Source: Alphaproteobacteria bacterium (GTDB lineage: Bacteria > Pseudomonadota > Alphaproteobacteria > Bin65). Taken from it: DNA of 64,000 nucleotides. Positions 54,140-62,351 of the stretch are shown piece after piece. Every line of letters begins with the position of its first letter. Within the stretch, counting starts at the first letter, position 1. The notes below the pieces were generated by a model that worked only from the letters and a program-made list of their open reading frames with translations, was not told the DNA's origin and did not search any database. A program made the translations under genes and the position numbers. The stretch covers positions 124,001 to 188,000 of the forward strand of contig JAJEGH010000004.1 of assembly GCA_022819985.1 (NCBI GenBank), written 5' to 3'.

Positions 54140-54427
54140 TCAGGCCGCCGTCACCAGCGGTTGGATGCCCTCGACGTCGGTCGTGTTTCTGGCGACGTCC
54201 AGATCGTACATCCGCTGGAGATTGAGCCAGAATTCCGGAGTCGTGCCGAGCGCCTTGCCGATGCGCAGCGCCGTATCCGCCGTCACGCCGCGGCGGCCGT
54301 GAACGATCTCGTTGATCCGCCGCGGCGGAACGCGGATCGCCGTTGCGAGCCGGTACTGGCTGATCCCGAACTCGTCGAGAAATTCCGCCAGATGCTCGCC
54401 CGGATGGATGGGTTCGATGTCGGGCAT
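54140..54427 (-). CDS. higA: HigA-type antitoxin
   Basis: A 95-residue XRE-family antitoxin. It starts MPDIEPIHPGEHLAEFLDEF, with a helix-turn-helix YRLATAIRVPPRRINEIVHG. The conserved tail is PEFWLNLQRMYDLDVARN. It should neutralise HigB and repress the shared promoter. It lies 8 bp downstream of higB, with toxin first, which is the HigBA order. The ATG at 54427 is preferred over the longer frame to 54502. Confidence 0.93.
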   Translation of the reverse strand: MPDIEPIHPGEHLAEFLDEFGISQYRLATAIRVPPRRINEIVHGRRGVTADTALRIGKALGTTPEFWLNLQRMYDLDVARNTTDVEGIQPLVTAA

Positions 54428-54435
54428 GGGGTTCC

Positions 54436-54714
54436 TCAATGATAGTCGACGATTTCGATTTCCATGGCGCCGCGCTCGGTCCATCGAAAGCAAACGCGCC
54501 ATTGATCGTTGATGCGAATGCTGTATTGGCCTTTTCGATCTCCTTTCAGCGCTTCGAGGCGGTGCGAAGGCGGCACGAAGAGGTCGGCCAGCCTGATTGC
54601 GGCTACGATACGCTGAATCCGCATACGAGCGCGGCGCTGGATCGAAGGAGGCAGGCGCCGGACGTGGAGCCCCGAGAAAATTCGTTCGGCTTCTCTGTCC
54701 TTGAACCGCCTCAT
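54436..54714 (-). CDS. higB: HigB-type toxin (RelE-fold mRNA endonuclease)
   Basis: A 92-residue toxin. Family features are MRRFKDREAERIFSG, RARMRIQRIVAAIRLADLFV, and PPSHRLEALKGDRKGQYSIR, followed by INDQWRVCFRWTERGAMEIE. HigB cleaves mRNA on the ribosome. The ATG at 54714 lies about 8 bp after a near-consensus -10 box, so the transcript may have almost no leader. An 891-residue frame reads through this gene but has no other support. Confidence 0.92.
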   Translation of the reverse strand: MRRFKDREAERIFSGLHVRRLPPSIQRRARMRIQRIVAAIRLADLFVPPSHRLEALKGDRKGQYSIRINDQWRVCFRWTERGAMEIEIVDYH

Positions 54715-54721
54715 CGATTTG

Positions 54722-54750
54722 ATAATAACGCTTGGCGTTATTAACGTCAA
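54722..54750 (-). promoter_or_regulatory. higBA promoter with overlapping palindromic operator
   Basis: On the minus strand, TTGACG (-35, 54750-54745), a 17-bp spacer and TATTAT (-10, 54727-54722) form a near-consensus sigma70 promoter. The perfect palindrome TAATAACGC-TTG-GCGTTATTA (54723-54743) covers the spacer and the -10 box, the expected HigA/HigBA repressor site. Confidence 0.85.
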
Positions 54751-54849
54751 GGGATATACGACGAAGCCCTGTGAATTGCGCTGCGGCGGCGGGCCGATTA
54801 AGTAAGAGGCCGCTGGCCCTTCACCCTCTTCTCCGACAGGTTTACGCGC

Positions 54850-56340
54850 ATGAAAATCCGTTTCAGCAAGCTCGAATTGCCGAAAGACGGTTCGCTCGTC
54901 GTCTTCGCCCTGAAGGGCGGGGATCTCCTGGCCTCGGCGCAGGCCGTGGACAAGGCGCTGGACGGCGCCGTGGCCCGCGCCGTCGCGGCCAGCCGCTTCA
55001 AGGGCGGCGGCGGCGATGCGCTGGTCCTGCCCAGCCCCGGCGAAGGCCGCTGGGAGCGGGTGGTGCTGCTCGGCCTCGGCAAGCCGGCGGACTTCGACGC
55101 CCTGGCGGCGCAGAATGCCGGCGGCCGGGCGGCGACGGCGCTCAACGGCGCCGGCGCTAAATCCGCCGCCCTGCTGCTCGATCCGGTCGACGGCGGCAAG
55201 ATCGGCGGCGCGGAGGCGGCGGCCCGGGCCGGCTTCGGCGCCCGGCTGCGCAGCTACCGCTTCGACCGCTACCGCACCAAGGAAAAGCCCGACCGGAAGC
55301 CGACGCTGGCGCGGATGACGGTCGGCGCGCCCGACGCCGCGGCGGCGCGCAAGGCGTTCCGGCCGCTGGACAGCCTGGCGGACGGCGTGTTCCTGACCCG
55401 CGACCTGGTCTCGGAGCCGCCCAATATCATGTATCCGGAAACCCTGGCGGCCCAGGGCGAGGCGCTGCGCGAACTCGGCGTCGAGGTCGAGGTGCTCGGC
55501 GAGAAGGAGATGCGCGACCTCGGCATGGGCTCGCTGCTCGGCGTCGGCCAGGGCAGCGCGCGCGAATCCAAGCTGCTGGTGATGCAGTGGAAAGGCGGCG
55601 GCGCAAAGGAGCAGCCCGTCGCGTTCATCGGCAAGGGCGTCACCTTCGACACCGGCGGCATCTCGATCAAGCCGGCCGCCGGCATGGACGACATGAAATG
55701 GGACATGGGCGGCTCCGGCGTCGTGATCGGCCTGATGAAGGCGCTGGCCGGCCGCAAGGCGAAATGCAACGCCGTCGGCGTCGCCGGGCTGGTCGAGAAC
55801 ATGCCCTCCGGCACGGCCCAGCGGCCGGGCGACATCGTCACCTCCATGTCGGGCCAGACCGTCGAGGTGCTGAACACCGACGCCGAGGGCCGGCTCGTGC
55901 TGGCCGACGCGCTCTGGTACACCCAGGACCGGTTCAAGCCGAAATTCATGATCGACCTGGCGACGCTGACCGGCGCGATCATCATTGCGCTGGGCAACGA
56001 GAATTGCGGCCTTTTCTCCAACAACGACGAGCTGGCGGACCGGATCGCGGCGGCCGGCAAGGCGGTCGGCGAGCGCGCCTGGCGCATGCCGCTGGGCGAC
56101 GCCTACGACAAGGAGCTGACCAGCGACGCGGCGGACATGAAGAATATCGGCGGGCGCGGCGCGGGCAGCATCACGGCGGCCCAGTTCCTGCAGCGCTTCG
56201 TCAACGACGTGCCCTGGGCCCATCTCGACATCGCCGGCGTGACCTGGAGCAAGAAGGACAAGCCGACCGCGCCCAAGGGCGGCACCGGCTTCGGCGTGCA
56301 ACTGCTCGACCGGCTGGTCGCCGAGCATTACGAGGCGTAG
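54850..56340 (+). CDS. pepA: Leucyl aminopeptidase (M17)
   Basis: A 496-residue hexameric aminopeptidase. The metal and catalytic motifs are IGKGVTFDTGGISIKPAAGM near residue 260, MGGSGVVIGLMKALAG, VEVLNTDAEGRLVLADAL near 340, and the final AGVTWSKKDKPTAPKGGTGF. It cleaves N-terminal leucine and other residues from peptides in the cytoplasm. The start is the ATG at 54850. A holC gene follows after 258 bp of repeat DNA. Confidence 0.97.
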   Translation: MKIRFSKLELPKDGSLVVFALKGGDLLASAQAVDKALDGAVARAVAASRFKGGGGDALVLPSPGEGRWERVVLLGLGKPADFDALAAQNAGGRAATALNGAGAKSAALLLDPVDGGKIGGAEAAARAGFGARLRSYRFDRYRTKEKPDRKPTLARMTVGAPDAAAARKAFRPLDSLADGVFLTRDLVSEPPNIMYPETLAAQGEALRELGVEVEVLGEKEMRDLGMGSLLGVGQGSARESKLLVMQWKGGGAKEQPVAFIGKGVTFDTGGISIKPAAGMDDMKWDMGGSGVVIGLMKALAGRKAKCNAVGVAGLVENMPSGTAQRPGDIVTSMSGQTVEVLNTDAEGRLVLADALWYTQDRFKPKFMIDLATLTGAIIIALGNENCGLFSNNDELADRIAAAGKAVGERAWRMPLGDAYDKELTSDAADMKNIGGRGAGSITAAQFLQRFVNDVPWAHLDIAGVTWSKKDKPTAPKGGTGFGVQLLDRLVAEHYEA

Positions 56341-56404
56341 GGGAAGTTTCGATCCCGCAGGATTCCTCTGCAAAATGCCGCGAACGGGATTCGAAAGAGA
56401 AAGC

Positions 56405-56545
56405 AGGGCGGTCCCCCTCCCCTTGGGGGAGGGGCAAGGGGAGGGGTTGGTCGAAGCCGCACCGGCACCCGATCCCGGCACCGAGACGGGGCAAACGTCC
56501 CCTCCCCCTAACCCCCTCCCCCAAGGGGAGGGGGATTCCGGCGGT
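56405..56545. repeat. Long inverted repeat between pepA and holC
   Basis: CCCCTCCCCTTGGGGGAGGG (arm near 56413-56432) and its inverse near 56514-56534 flank a 100-bp centre. Outer flanks (56361-56382 and 56540-56570) also pair partly. The gap of 258 bp holds no gene. It resembles dispersed palindromic repeats of GC-rich bacteria. Confidence 0.8.
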
Positions 56546-56598
56546 ACCGTTTTGCAAGGGAGTCCTGCAAGGGCACGGCAGGAGGCGCCGGACGGGGT

Positions 56599-57057
56599 AT
56601 GACGGAGATCGGCTTCTACCACCTGCTGCGCACGCCGCTCGAAGCGGCGCTGCCGCGGCTGCTCGAAAGGACGCTGGAAAGCGGCGCGCGGGCGGTCGTC
56701 AAAGCCGGCTCCGAGGAGCGGGTGAAGCAGCTCGACGACGCCCTGTGGCGCTGGGGGCCGTCGAACCGCAACGCGGGCTTCCTGCCCCACGGCACGGCGG
56801 CCGACGGCAACGCCGAAATGCAGCCCGTGTGGCTGACCGCCGCCGAGGAGAATCCCAACGGCGCGACCTTCCTGTTCCTGACCGACGGCGCGGACTCCGG
56901 CGCGCTCGGCGACTACGCCCGCTGCTTCGCCCTGTTCGACGGCCGCGACAAGGCCGCGGTGGCGCAGGCCCGCACGCAATGGAAGGCCTGGAAGGACGCC
57001 GGCCACACCCTCACCTACTGGCAGCAGGGCGAGCGCGGCTGGGAGAAGAAGGGGTGA
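56599..57057 (+). CDS. holC: DNA polymerase III chi subunit
   Basis: A 152-residue clamp-loader accessory subunit. The family pattern is present: MTEIGFYHLLRTPLEAALPR at the start, VKQLDDALWRWGPSNRNAGF, PHGTAADGNAEMQPVWLT, and DGRDKAAVAQARTQWKAWKD. It links the replisome to single-stranded-DNA-binding protein. The pepA-holC-ndk order is typical. The ATG is at 56599. Confidence 0.93.
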   Translation: MTEIGFYHLLRTPLEAALPRLLERTLESGARAVVKAGSEERVKQLDDALWRWGPSNRNAGFLPHGTAADGNAEMQPVWLTAAEENPNGATFLFLTDGADSGALGDYARCFALFDGRDKAAVAQARTQWKAWKDAGHTLTYWQQGERGWEKKG

Positions 57058-57138
57058 GGGCAGGCCCCCGCAGAGCGATACGCCGCTGGCGCGAAGAAGC
57101 GCCCGGTTCATAGTCCGAATTGCCGCGCCGGCCCCGTC

Positions 57139-57537
57139 TCAGCGGCGCGGCGGCGAGGGCCGGGACAGCACGAAAGCCGCCGACGCGCTCAGGACGACCG
57201 CCTGCACTGTCAGAACGAGCGTGCTGGCGTCCAGGGCGACCGATATGCCGATGACCGCGGCCATCGAGGCGACGCCGAGGATCTTGGCCCGCCGGTCGAT
57301 GGCGCGGTGGTCGCGCCAGTCGGCGATGAGCGGTCCGAACACCCGGTGGGACAGCAGCCAGGCGTGCCAGCGGTCGGAAGAGCGGGCGAAGGCGAAGGCC
57401 GCGACCAGCAGGAACGGGGTCGTCGGCAGCAGCGGCAGCACGGCGCCCAGCGCGGCGAGCAACAGCGCGACGACGCCGACGGCAAACCAGACGGCGCGCC
57501 GCGGGTCCAGTCCGGATCGTCGTTTCTGCCGCTCCAT
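57139..57537 (-). CDS. YbaN/DUF454-family membrane protein
   Basis: A 132-residue inner-membrane protein. It has the DUF454 pattern: AVWFAVGVVALLLAALGAVL, LPLLPTTPFLLVAAFAFARS, SDRWHAWLLSHRVFGPLIAD, and HRAIDRRAKILGVASMA. The function is not established. It is convergent with holC and divergent from ndk. Confidence 0.87.
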   Translation of the reverse strand: MERQKRRSGLDPRRAVWFAVGVVALLLAALGAVLPLLPTTPFLLVAAFAFARSSDRWHAWLLSHRVFGPLIADWRDHRAIDRRAKILGVASMAAVIGISVALDASTLVLTVQAVVLSASAAFVLSRPSPPRR

Positions 57538-57614
57538 CGCGTCCGTAGCATAGTGCTGTCGGCATAGTATCGTCTTTGGCGTCCGCGCCGCACCGCCCGG
57601 ACGGCCTCATGCGG

Positions 57615-57660
57615 GCCCGCGCCGGATGCAACCGCGCCGGATGCAACCGCGCCGGCATCC
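57615..57660. repeat. 15-bp tandem repeat upstream of ndk, 3 copies
   Basis: Units of CGCGCCGGATGCAAC, perfect in two copies, lie in the gap between the DUF454 gene and ndk, about 100 bp before the ndk start. Confidence 0.9.
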
Positions 57661-57757
57661 CGTCGCATGGACGGCGCCGCGGGCGCTTCCTATACCCGGC
57701 GGCGCAGTCCCCGAACGTCCCCATCCCCGCCTCTTTTATCGACGGAGCAGCCGCGCC

Positions 57758-58180
57758 ATGGCCCTCGAACGGACCTTCTCGATCGTCAAACCCGACGCCA
57801 CGGCGCGCAACCTGACCGGCGCGATCAACGCCACGATCGAGGCGGCCGGCCTGCGCATCGTCGCCCAGCGGCGCATCCGCATGACCGAGGCGCAGGCGAA
57901 GGGCTTCTACGCCGTCCATGCCGGGCGGCCCTTCTACAGCGACCTGGTCGCCTTCATGACCTCCGGGCCGGTCGTCGTCCAGGTGCTGGAGGGCGAGAAC
58001 GCGATCGCGCGCTACCGCGACGTGATGGGCGCGACCGACCCGGCCGAGGCCGCAGACGGCACGATCCGCAAGTCGTTCGCCGAGAATATCGAGCGCAATT
58101 CCGTCCACGGCTCCGACGCGCCGGAGACCGCCGCGGCCGAAATCCGCTTCTTCTTCAGCGACGTGGAGATCGTGGGATAG
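57758..58180 (+). CDS. ndk: Nucleoside diphosphate kinase
   Basis: A 140-residue enzyme equalising NTP and dNTP pools. The start [20 protein letters not shown] is standard, and the phospho-histidine lies in [20 protein letters not shown] near residue 117. It ends [10 protein letters not shown]. The ATG at 57758 is used; the in-frame codons upstream are repeat DNA. Confidence 0.97.
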   Translation: MALERTFSIVKPDATARNLTGAINATIEAAGLRIVAQRRIRMTEAQAKGFYAVHAGRPFYSDLVAFMTSGPVVVQVLEGENAIARYRDVMGATDPAEAADGTIRKSFAENIERNSVHGSDAPETAAAEIRFFFSDVEIVG

Positions 58181-58358
58181 CGCCGGCCCCGGCGTTGCCG
58201 AGGCGGAACGGGGCCGGGCACGGGCGCCGGCGGCGCAGGGGACATTCGCGCCCGGCGCGCGGCGAAGACCTCGCCAGGCTTGCCCGCGCGGCGGCGCCTG
58301 CTCTATGGAAGGCGCGCTACGGCCCGGCCGGGGCGCAACGGAAAGGGAGAACCGCCAG

Positions 58359-59723
58359 ATGACCGTCCGGTCGCTCGAAGACAAGATCCGGTCGATCGGC
58401 AACCCGGTCGACATGCTGCGCAACGCCGCCGCGGGCCCGTACCAGTTTCCGATCCAGTCCGAATTCTCCAACTGGCGCGACGAGCAGGAGGCCTGGCGGC
58501 GGACCGCCGTCCTGTTCGACCAGTCCTTCCACATGACGGACCTCTACATCGAGGGGCCGGACACCCGCCGGCTGGTCGAGAGCATCACCGCCAACGCGGC
58601 GACCAACTGGCGCCGCGATGTCGCCAAGCAGTTCGTCGCCTGCGCACCGAGCGGCTATTTCGTCGGCGACGCGATCCTGTTCATTCTCGAAGAGGACCGG
58701 GTCAACATCGTCAACAAGCCGATCACGCGAAACTGGGTCGCCTACCACGCCGAAAAGGGCGGATTCGACGTCGAGCTGACCACCGACGACCGGGCGCTCG
58801 ACAACCGGGGCCGCCGGCTGGGCTACCGTTTCGAAGTGCAGGGTCCGAACGCCTGGGCGATCCTCGAGAAGGTCAACGGCGGACCGATCGAAGGCATAAA
58901 GTTCTTCCGTATGGGCGAGATTAACGTCGCCGGACGCCGGGTCCGCGCGCTGCGCCACGGCATGGCCGGCGAGGCCGGGCTGGAGCTGTTCGGGCCGTTC
59001 GAGGACCATGGCCCGGTCCGGGACGCGCTGCTGGAGGCCGGCCGGGAATTCGGGCTGCTGCCCGCCGGATCGCGGACCTATTCGACCGTCGCGCACGAAA
59101 GCGGCTGGTTCCCCTCGCCGATGCCGGCGATCTATTCGGGCGACGACCTGAAGGCGTACCGGGAATGGCTGCCGGCCGACGGTTTCGAAGCCTCGATCTC
59201 GCTCGGCGGCAGTCTCGTCAGCAACGATGTCGAGGACTACTACCTGACGCCCTACGACCTGGGATACGGCCATATCGTCAAATTCGATCACGATTATATC
59301 GGCCGGAGCGCGCTGGAGGCGATGCAGGACCGTCCCCACAAGCGGAAGATGACGCTGCGCTGGAACAAGGACGACGTGGTGCGCGTCTTCGCCAGCCTGC
59401 TCGACGAAGGCGACCGGTTCAAGTATCTGGACATCCCGGCCTCGCACTACGCGACGCTGCCCTACGATCTGGTGACCCACGAAGGGCGGCCCGCCGGCAT
59501 TTCCCATTACCCGGTCTACAGTTCCAACGTGCGCGGCTGGATCTCGCTGGCGCTGCTCGACGAAAGCGCCGCCCGGCCCGGCGCGGAAGTATCGGTACTC
59601 TGGGGCGAGCCCGACGGCGGCACGGCGAAGCCGACCGTCGAGCGCCACGTCCAGACCGAAATCCGCGCCACGGTCGAGCCCTGCCCGATCTCCGTCACCG
59701 CGCGGACGGAATACCGGGCGTAA
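58359..59723 (+). CDS. LigM/DesA-like tetrahydrofolate-dependent O-demethylase (GcvT-type fold)
   Basis: A 454-residue aminomethyltransferase-fold protein. It resembles LigM of Sphingobium throughout: EFSNWRDEQEAWRRTAVLFD, QSFHMTDLYIEGPD, NWVAYHAEKGGFDVEL, RALRHGMAGEAGLELFGPF, GSRTYSTVAHESGWFPSPMP, YREWLPADGFEASISLGGS and VLWGEPDGGTAKPTVERHVQ. LigM removes methyl groups from vanillate or 3-O-methylgallate onto tetrahydrofolate; the methyl donor here could differ. The ATG at 58359 has an AAAGGGAGA ribosome site. A FAD oxidoreductase gene follows after 34 bp. Confidence 0.87.
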   Translation: MTVRSLEDKIRSIGNPVDMLRNAAAGPYQFPIQSEFSNWRDEQEAWRRTAVLFDQSFHMTDLYIEGPDTRRLVESITANAATNWRRDVAKQFVACAPSGYFVGDAILFILEEDRVNIVNKPITRNWVAYHAEKGGFDVELTTDDRALDNRGRRLGYRFEVQGPNAWAILEKVNGGPIEGIKFFRMGEINVAGRRVRALRHGMAGEAGLELFGPFEDHGPVRDALLEAGREFGLLPAGSRTYSTVAHESGWFPSPMPAIYSGDDLKAYREWLPADGFEASISLGGSLVSNDVEDYYLTPYDLGYGHIVKFDHDYIGRSALEAMQDRPHKRKMTLRWNKDDVVRVFASLLDEGDRFKYLDIPASHYATLPYDLVTHEGRPAGISHYPVYSSNVRGWISLALLDESAARPGAEVSVLWGEPDGGTAKPTVERHVQTEIRATVEPCPISVTARTEYRA

Positions 59724-59757
59724 TCGCGGGCGCGGAAGCGTTGCGCGGGAGCGGCCT

Positions 59758-61002
59758 GTGACCTTTGCGCCGCCCGCCAGCGCCCTGCCCGCCGAGCCGC
59801 CGCGGCGCAACCGTTACGACGTCGTCATCGTCGGCGGGGCGATGTACGGCTCGTCGATCGCCTGGTGGCTGACGCGCAATCCGGATTTCGACGGCAGCGT
59901 GCTCGTCGTGGAGCGCAATCCGAGCTACGAATTCTGTTCGACCGCCCACACCAACAGCTGCATACGGCAGCAGTTTTCCAATGCGATCAACGTGCGGGTC
60001 TCGCAGTTCGCCGCCGAATTCGTCAGGAATTTCCGCGCCTGGATGGACGACGATCCGCGGGTGCCGGACGTCGCGCTCGTCAGCACCGGCTATATGTATC
60101 TGGCCGACACCGAAGCGTTCGCCGCCGCTCTGCGCGAGGCCCAGCGGGTCCAGGCGGCCTGCGGCGCCGGCACACGGCACATGACGCCGGCGCAGATCGC
60201 CGCCGAATACCCGTTCTACAATCTCGACGGCATCGTCGCGGCCAACCACAACCCGGTCGACGAGGGCTTTTTCGAGGGCGCGACCCTGTTCGAATGGTGG
60301 CGGCGCAGTGCGCGCGAACGCGGCGCGGAATATGTCGCCAACGAGGTCGTCGCCATGACTCTCAATCCGGCCGGCACGGCGGTCGACGGCGTGACGCTGA
60401 AATCCGGCGAGCGCATCGCCTGCGGTACGGTGGTCAACGCCTCGGGGCCGCGGGCGGCGCGCACGGCGCGCATGGCCGGGATCGAGGACCTGCCGGTCGA
60501 GCCGCGCAAGCGCTACAGCTTCGTCTTCGCCGCGGAAAAGCCGCTCGACCGGCCGCTGCCGCTCACGATAAACCCCTCCGGCGTGCATGTGCGCTCCGAC
60601 GGCGCCGACTATCTCGCCGGCTGCGCGCCGGCCCCCGACGCCGACCCGCCGGTCGATCCCGACGATTTCGTCGAGGACCACGGCCTGTGGGAGAACCGGG
60701 TCTGGCCGGCGCTGATGGACCGGATTCCGCAGTTCGATACGCTGAAGCTGCGCAATTCCTGGGCCGGCCACTACGCCTATAACACCTTCGACCACAACGC
60801 GATCCTCGGGCCGCACACGACGGTCGCCAACTTCCTCTTCGCCAACGGCTTCACCGGCCACGGCTTCCAGCAGTCGCCGGCGATGGGCCGCGGCATGGCG
60901 GAATGGATCCTCTACGGCGAGTTCCGCACGCTGGACCTCGGCCCGTTCCTGTACCGCCGCATCCCGGAGGGCCGCCCGTTCGTCGAAAGCGCGGTGATCT
61001 GA
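59758..61002 (+). CDS. FAD-dependent oxidoreductase (DAO family, sarcosine/dimethylglycine oxidase-like)
   Basis: A 414-residue DAO-family flavoprotein. The dinucleotide loop reads DVVIVGGAMYGSSIAWWLT near residue 21, with VVERNPSYEFCSTAHTNSCI following. Later family parts are VVNASGPRAARTARMAGIED, GHYAYNTFDHNAILGP and NGFTGHGFQQSPAMGRGMAE. These enzymes oxidise N-methylated or other amino acids. The start is the GTG at 59758. The gene is downstream of the LigM-like gene and likely co-transcribed, suggesting linked methyl-group metabolism. Confidence 0.87.
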   Translation: MTFAPPASALPAEPPRRNRYDVVIVGGAMYGSSIAWWLTRNPDFDGSVLVVERNPSYEFCSTAHTNSCIRQQFSNAINVRVSQFAAEFVRNFRAWMDDDPRVPDVALVSTGYMYLADTEAFAAALREAQRVQAACGAGTRHMTPAQIAAEYPFYNLDGIVAANHNPVDEGFFEGATLFEWWRRSARERGAEYVANEVVAMTLNPAGTAVDGVTLKSGERIACGTVVNASGPRAARTARMAGIEDLPVEPRKRYSFVFAAEKPLDRPLPLTINPSGVHVRSDGADYLAGCAPAPDADPPVDPDDFVEDHGLWENRVWPALMDRIPQFDTLKLRNSWAGHYAYNTFDHNAILGPHTTVANFLFANGFTGHGFQQSPAMGRGMAEWILYGEFRTLDLGPFLYRRIPEGRPFVESAVI

Positions 61003-61018
61003 CCCGGAGACTCTTCGC

Positions 61019-62026
61019 CTACCGCTTGCCCTCCCGCTCCAGCCGGCGGCGGATCTTGCGCCACTCGCGCATAGCCTTGAGATGCTGCCGGTAGGTCTTC
61101 GAAAACCTGTGGCCGCCGGTGCCGTCGGCGACGAAATAGAGCTCGTCGTGGGCCATCGGCCGGACGGCGGCGGCGAGCGCTCCGCGGCCCGGATTGGCGA
61201 TCGGCGTCGGCGGCAGGCCGCGATGGACGTAGGTGTTCCACTTGTGCGGCGTCTTCAGGTCCTTGCGCAGCAGCCGGCGGCCGAGCGGCGCCTTGCCTTC
61301 GGTCAGGCCGTAGATCACCGTCGGATCGGTCTCCAGCCGCATGCCCCGGCGCAGCCGGTTGACGAAGACGCCGGCGATGCGCGCCCGCTCGTCCGGCTTG
61401 CCGGTCTCCTTCTCGACGATCGAGGCCAGCACCAGCGCCTCGCTCTTGGTGCGCAGCGGCAGGTCCGGCGCCCGGCCGGCCCAGGCCCGGTCCAGCGCCT
61501 CGGTCATGGCCGCCTGCATCCGCCCGACGATGGCGTCGCGCGTCTCGCCCTTTGCGAACAGGTAGGTGTCGGGCATCAGCGCGCCCTCGCCCGGCTTGAG
61601 CGCGATCGCACCGCGCAGGCCCGGCGTCTGCCGGACGCGTTCGAGGATCTGCCAGGTGGTAAGGCCTTCCGGGACGGTGAGGCGGCGCAGCACCGTCCGC
61701 CCGGCGATCACGATATGCAGCGCCTCGCGCTGGCTGACCTGCGGCGGAAAGCGGTATTCGCCGGCCTTGATCCGGCGGTCCGCGCCGAGAATCAGCGCCC
61801 AGAGCCGGAAAACGGCGGGGTCGCGGATCACGCCGGCCGCGGTCATCTCCTGCACCACCCGGTCCAGGCCGACGCCCTTCGGCACGTCGACGGACGCCTC
61901 CGCCGTCAGCGGTCCCGGCCGGGTGAAGGCGTGGAAGCCGTAGCCGGCCGCACCCGCCGCCAGAAGGAGGAGCAGCGCGAGCCCGGCGAAGGTCCATTTC
62001 AGGATGCGCACCATTCCTTCCCGCAC
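61019..62026 (-). CDS. mltG: Endolytic peptidoglycan transglycosylase MltG (YceG family)
   Basis: A 335-residue membrane-anchored transglycosylase. A single N-terminal membrane segment (WTFAGLALLLLLAAGAAGYG) is followed by a LysM-like region and the YceG domain. The catalytic glutamate is in ALVLASIVEKETGKPDERAR, with YVHRGLPPTPIANPGRGALA near the end. It cuts glycan strands during synthesis. Its place downstream of fabF is standard. A short basic tail follows. Confidence 0.94.
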   Translation of the reverse strand: MREGMVRILKWTFAGLALLLLLAAGAAGYGFHAFTRPGPLTAEASVDVPKGVGLDRVVQEMTAAGVIRDPAVFRLWALILGADRRIKAGEYRFPPQVSQREALHIVIAGRTVLRRLTVPEGLTTWQILERVRQTPGLRGAIALKPGEGALMPDTYLFAKGETRDAIVGRMQAAMTEALDRAWAGRAPDLPLRTKSEALVLASIVEKETGKPDERARIAGVFVNRLRRGMRLETDPTVIYGLTEGKAPLGRRLLRKDLKTPHKWNTYVHRGLPPTPIANPGRGALAAAVRPMAHDELYFVADGTGGHRFSKTYRQHLKAMREWRKIRRRLEREGKR

Positions 62027-62351
62027 GACGGTCTCATGCTCAAGGGGGTTACGGGTCTAGAACGTATCCGCGCCGGAGGGAACCGTGGCGGCGCGGTCCC
62101 CCTTCGACAAGCTCAGGGCAAGTTCTCAATACGGCCCCCTCGATACGGCCCCCTTCGACAAGCTCAGGGCAGGCTCTCGATACGGCCCCTCGATACGGCC
62201 CCTCGATACGGCGCTGACGCGCCTACTCGGGATGAGGGGTCGGTGGGGGTTCAAAGGCCTCAACATTCCCCTCCTCCTCATCCTGAGTAGCCCCGGCCGC
62301 CAGGCCGGGGCGTATCGAAGGGGCGGCGGGGCCGGCCGAAGCGGATGCGCG
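62027..62351. repeat. Gene-free stretch between mltG and fabF with dispersed repeats
   Basis: No gene is seen in these 325 bp. Two copies of CCTTCGACAAGCTCAGGGCA (near 62101 and 62153) and five or six copies of CTCGATACGGCCCC-type units fill 62095-62215. They are followed by CTCGGGATGAGGGG and an inverted pair around CCCCGGCCGCCAGGCCGGGG. The same elements occur near 22020-22190. Confidence 0.8.

Noticed and set aside
54436-57111. 891-codon open frame on the minus strand opposite pepA and holC
   Set aside because: It is antisense to clear enzymes and open only because of high GC; only its last 92 codons (higB) form a real gene.
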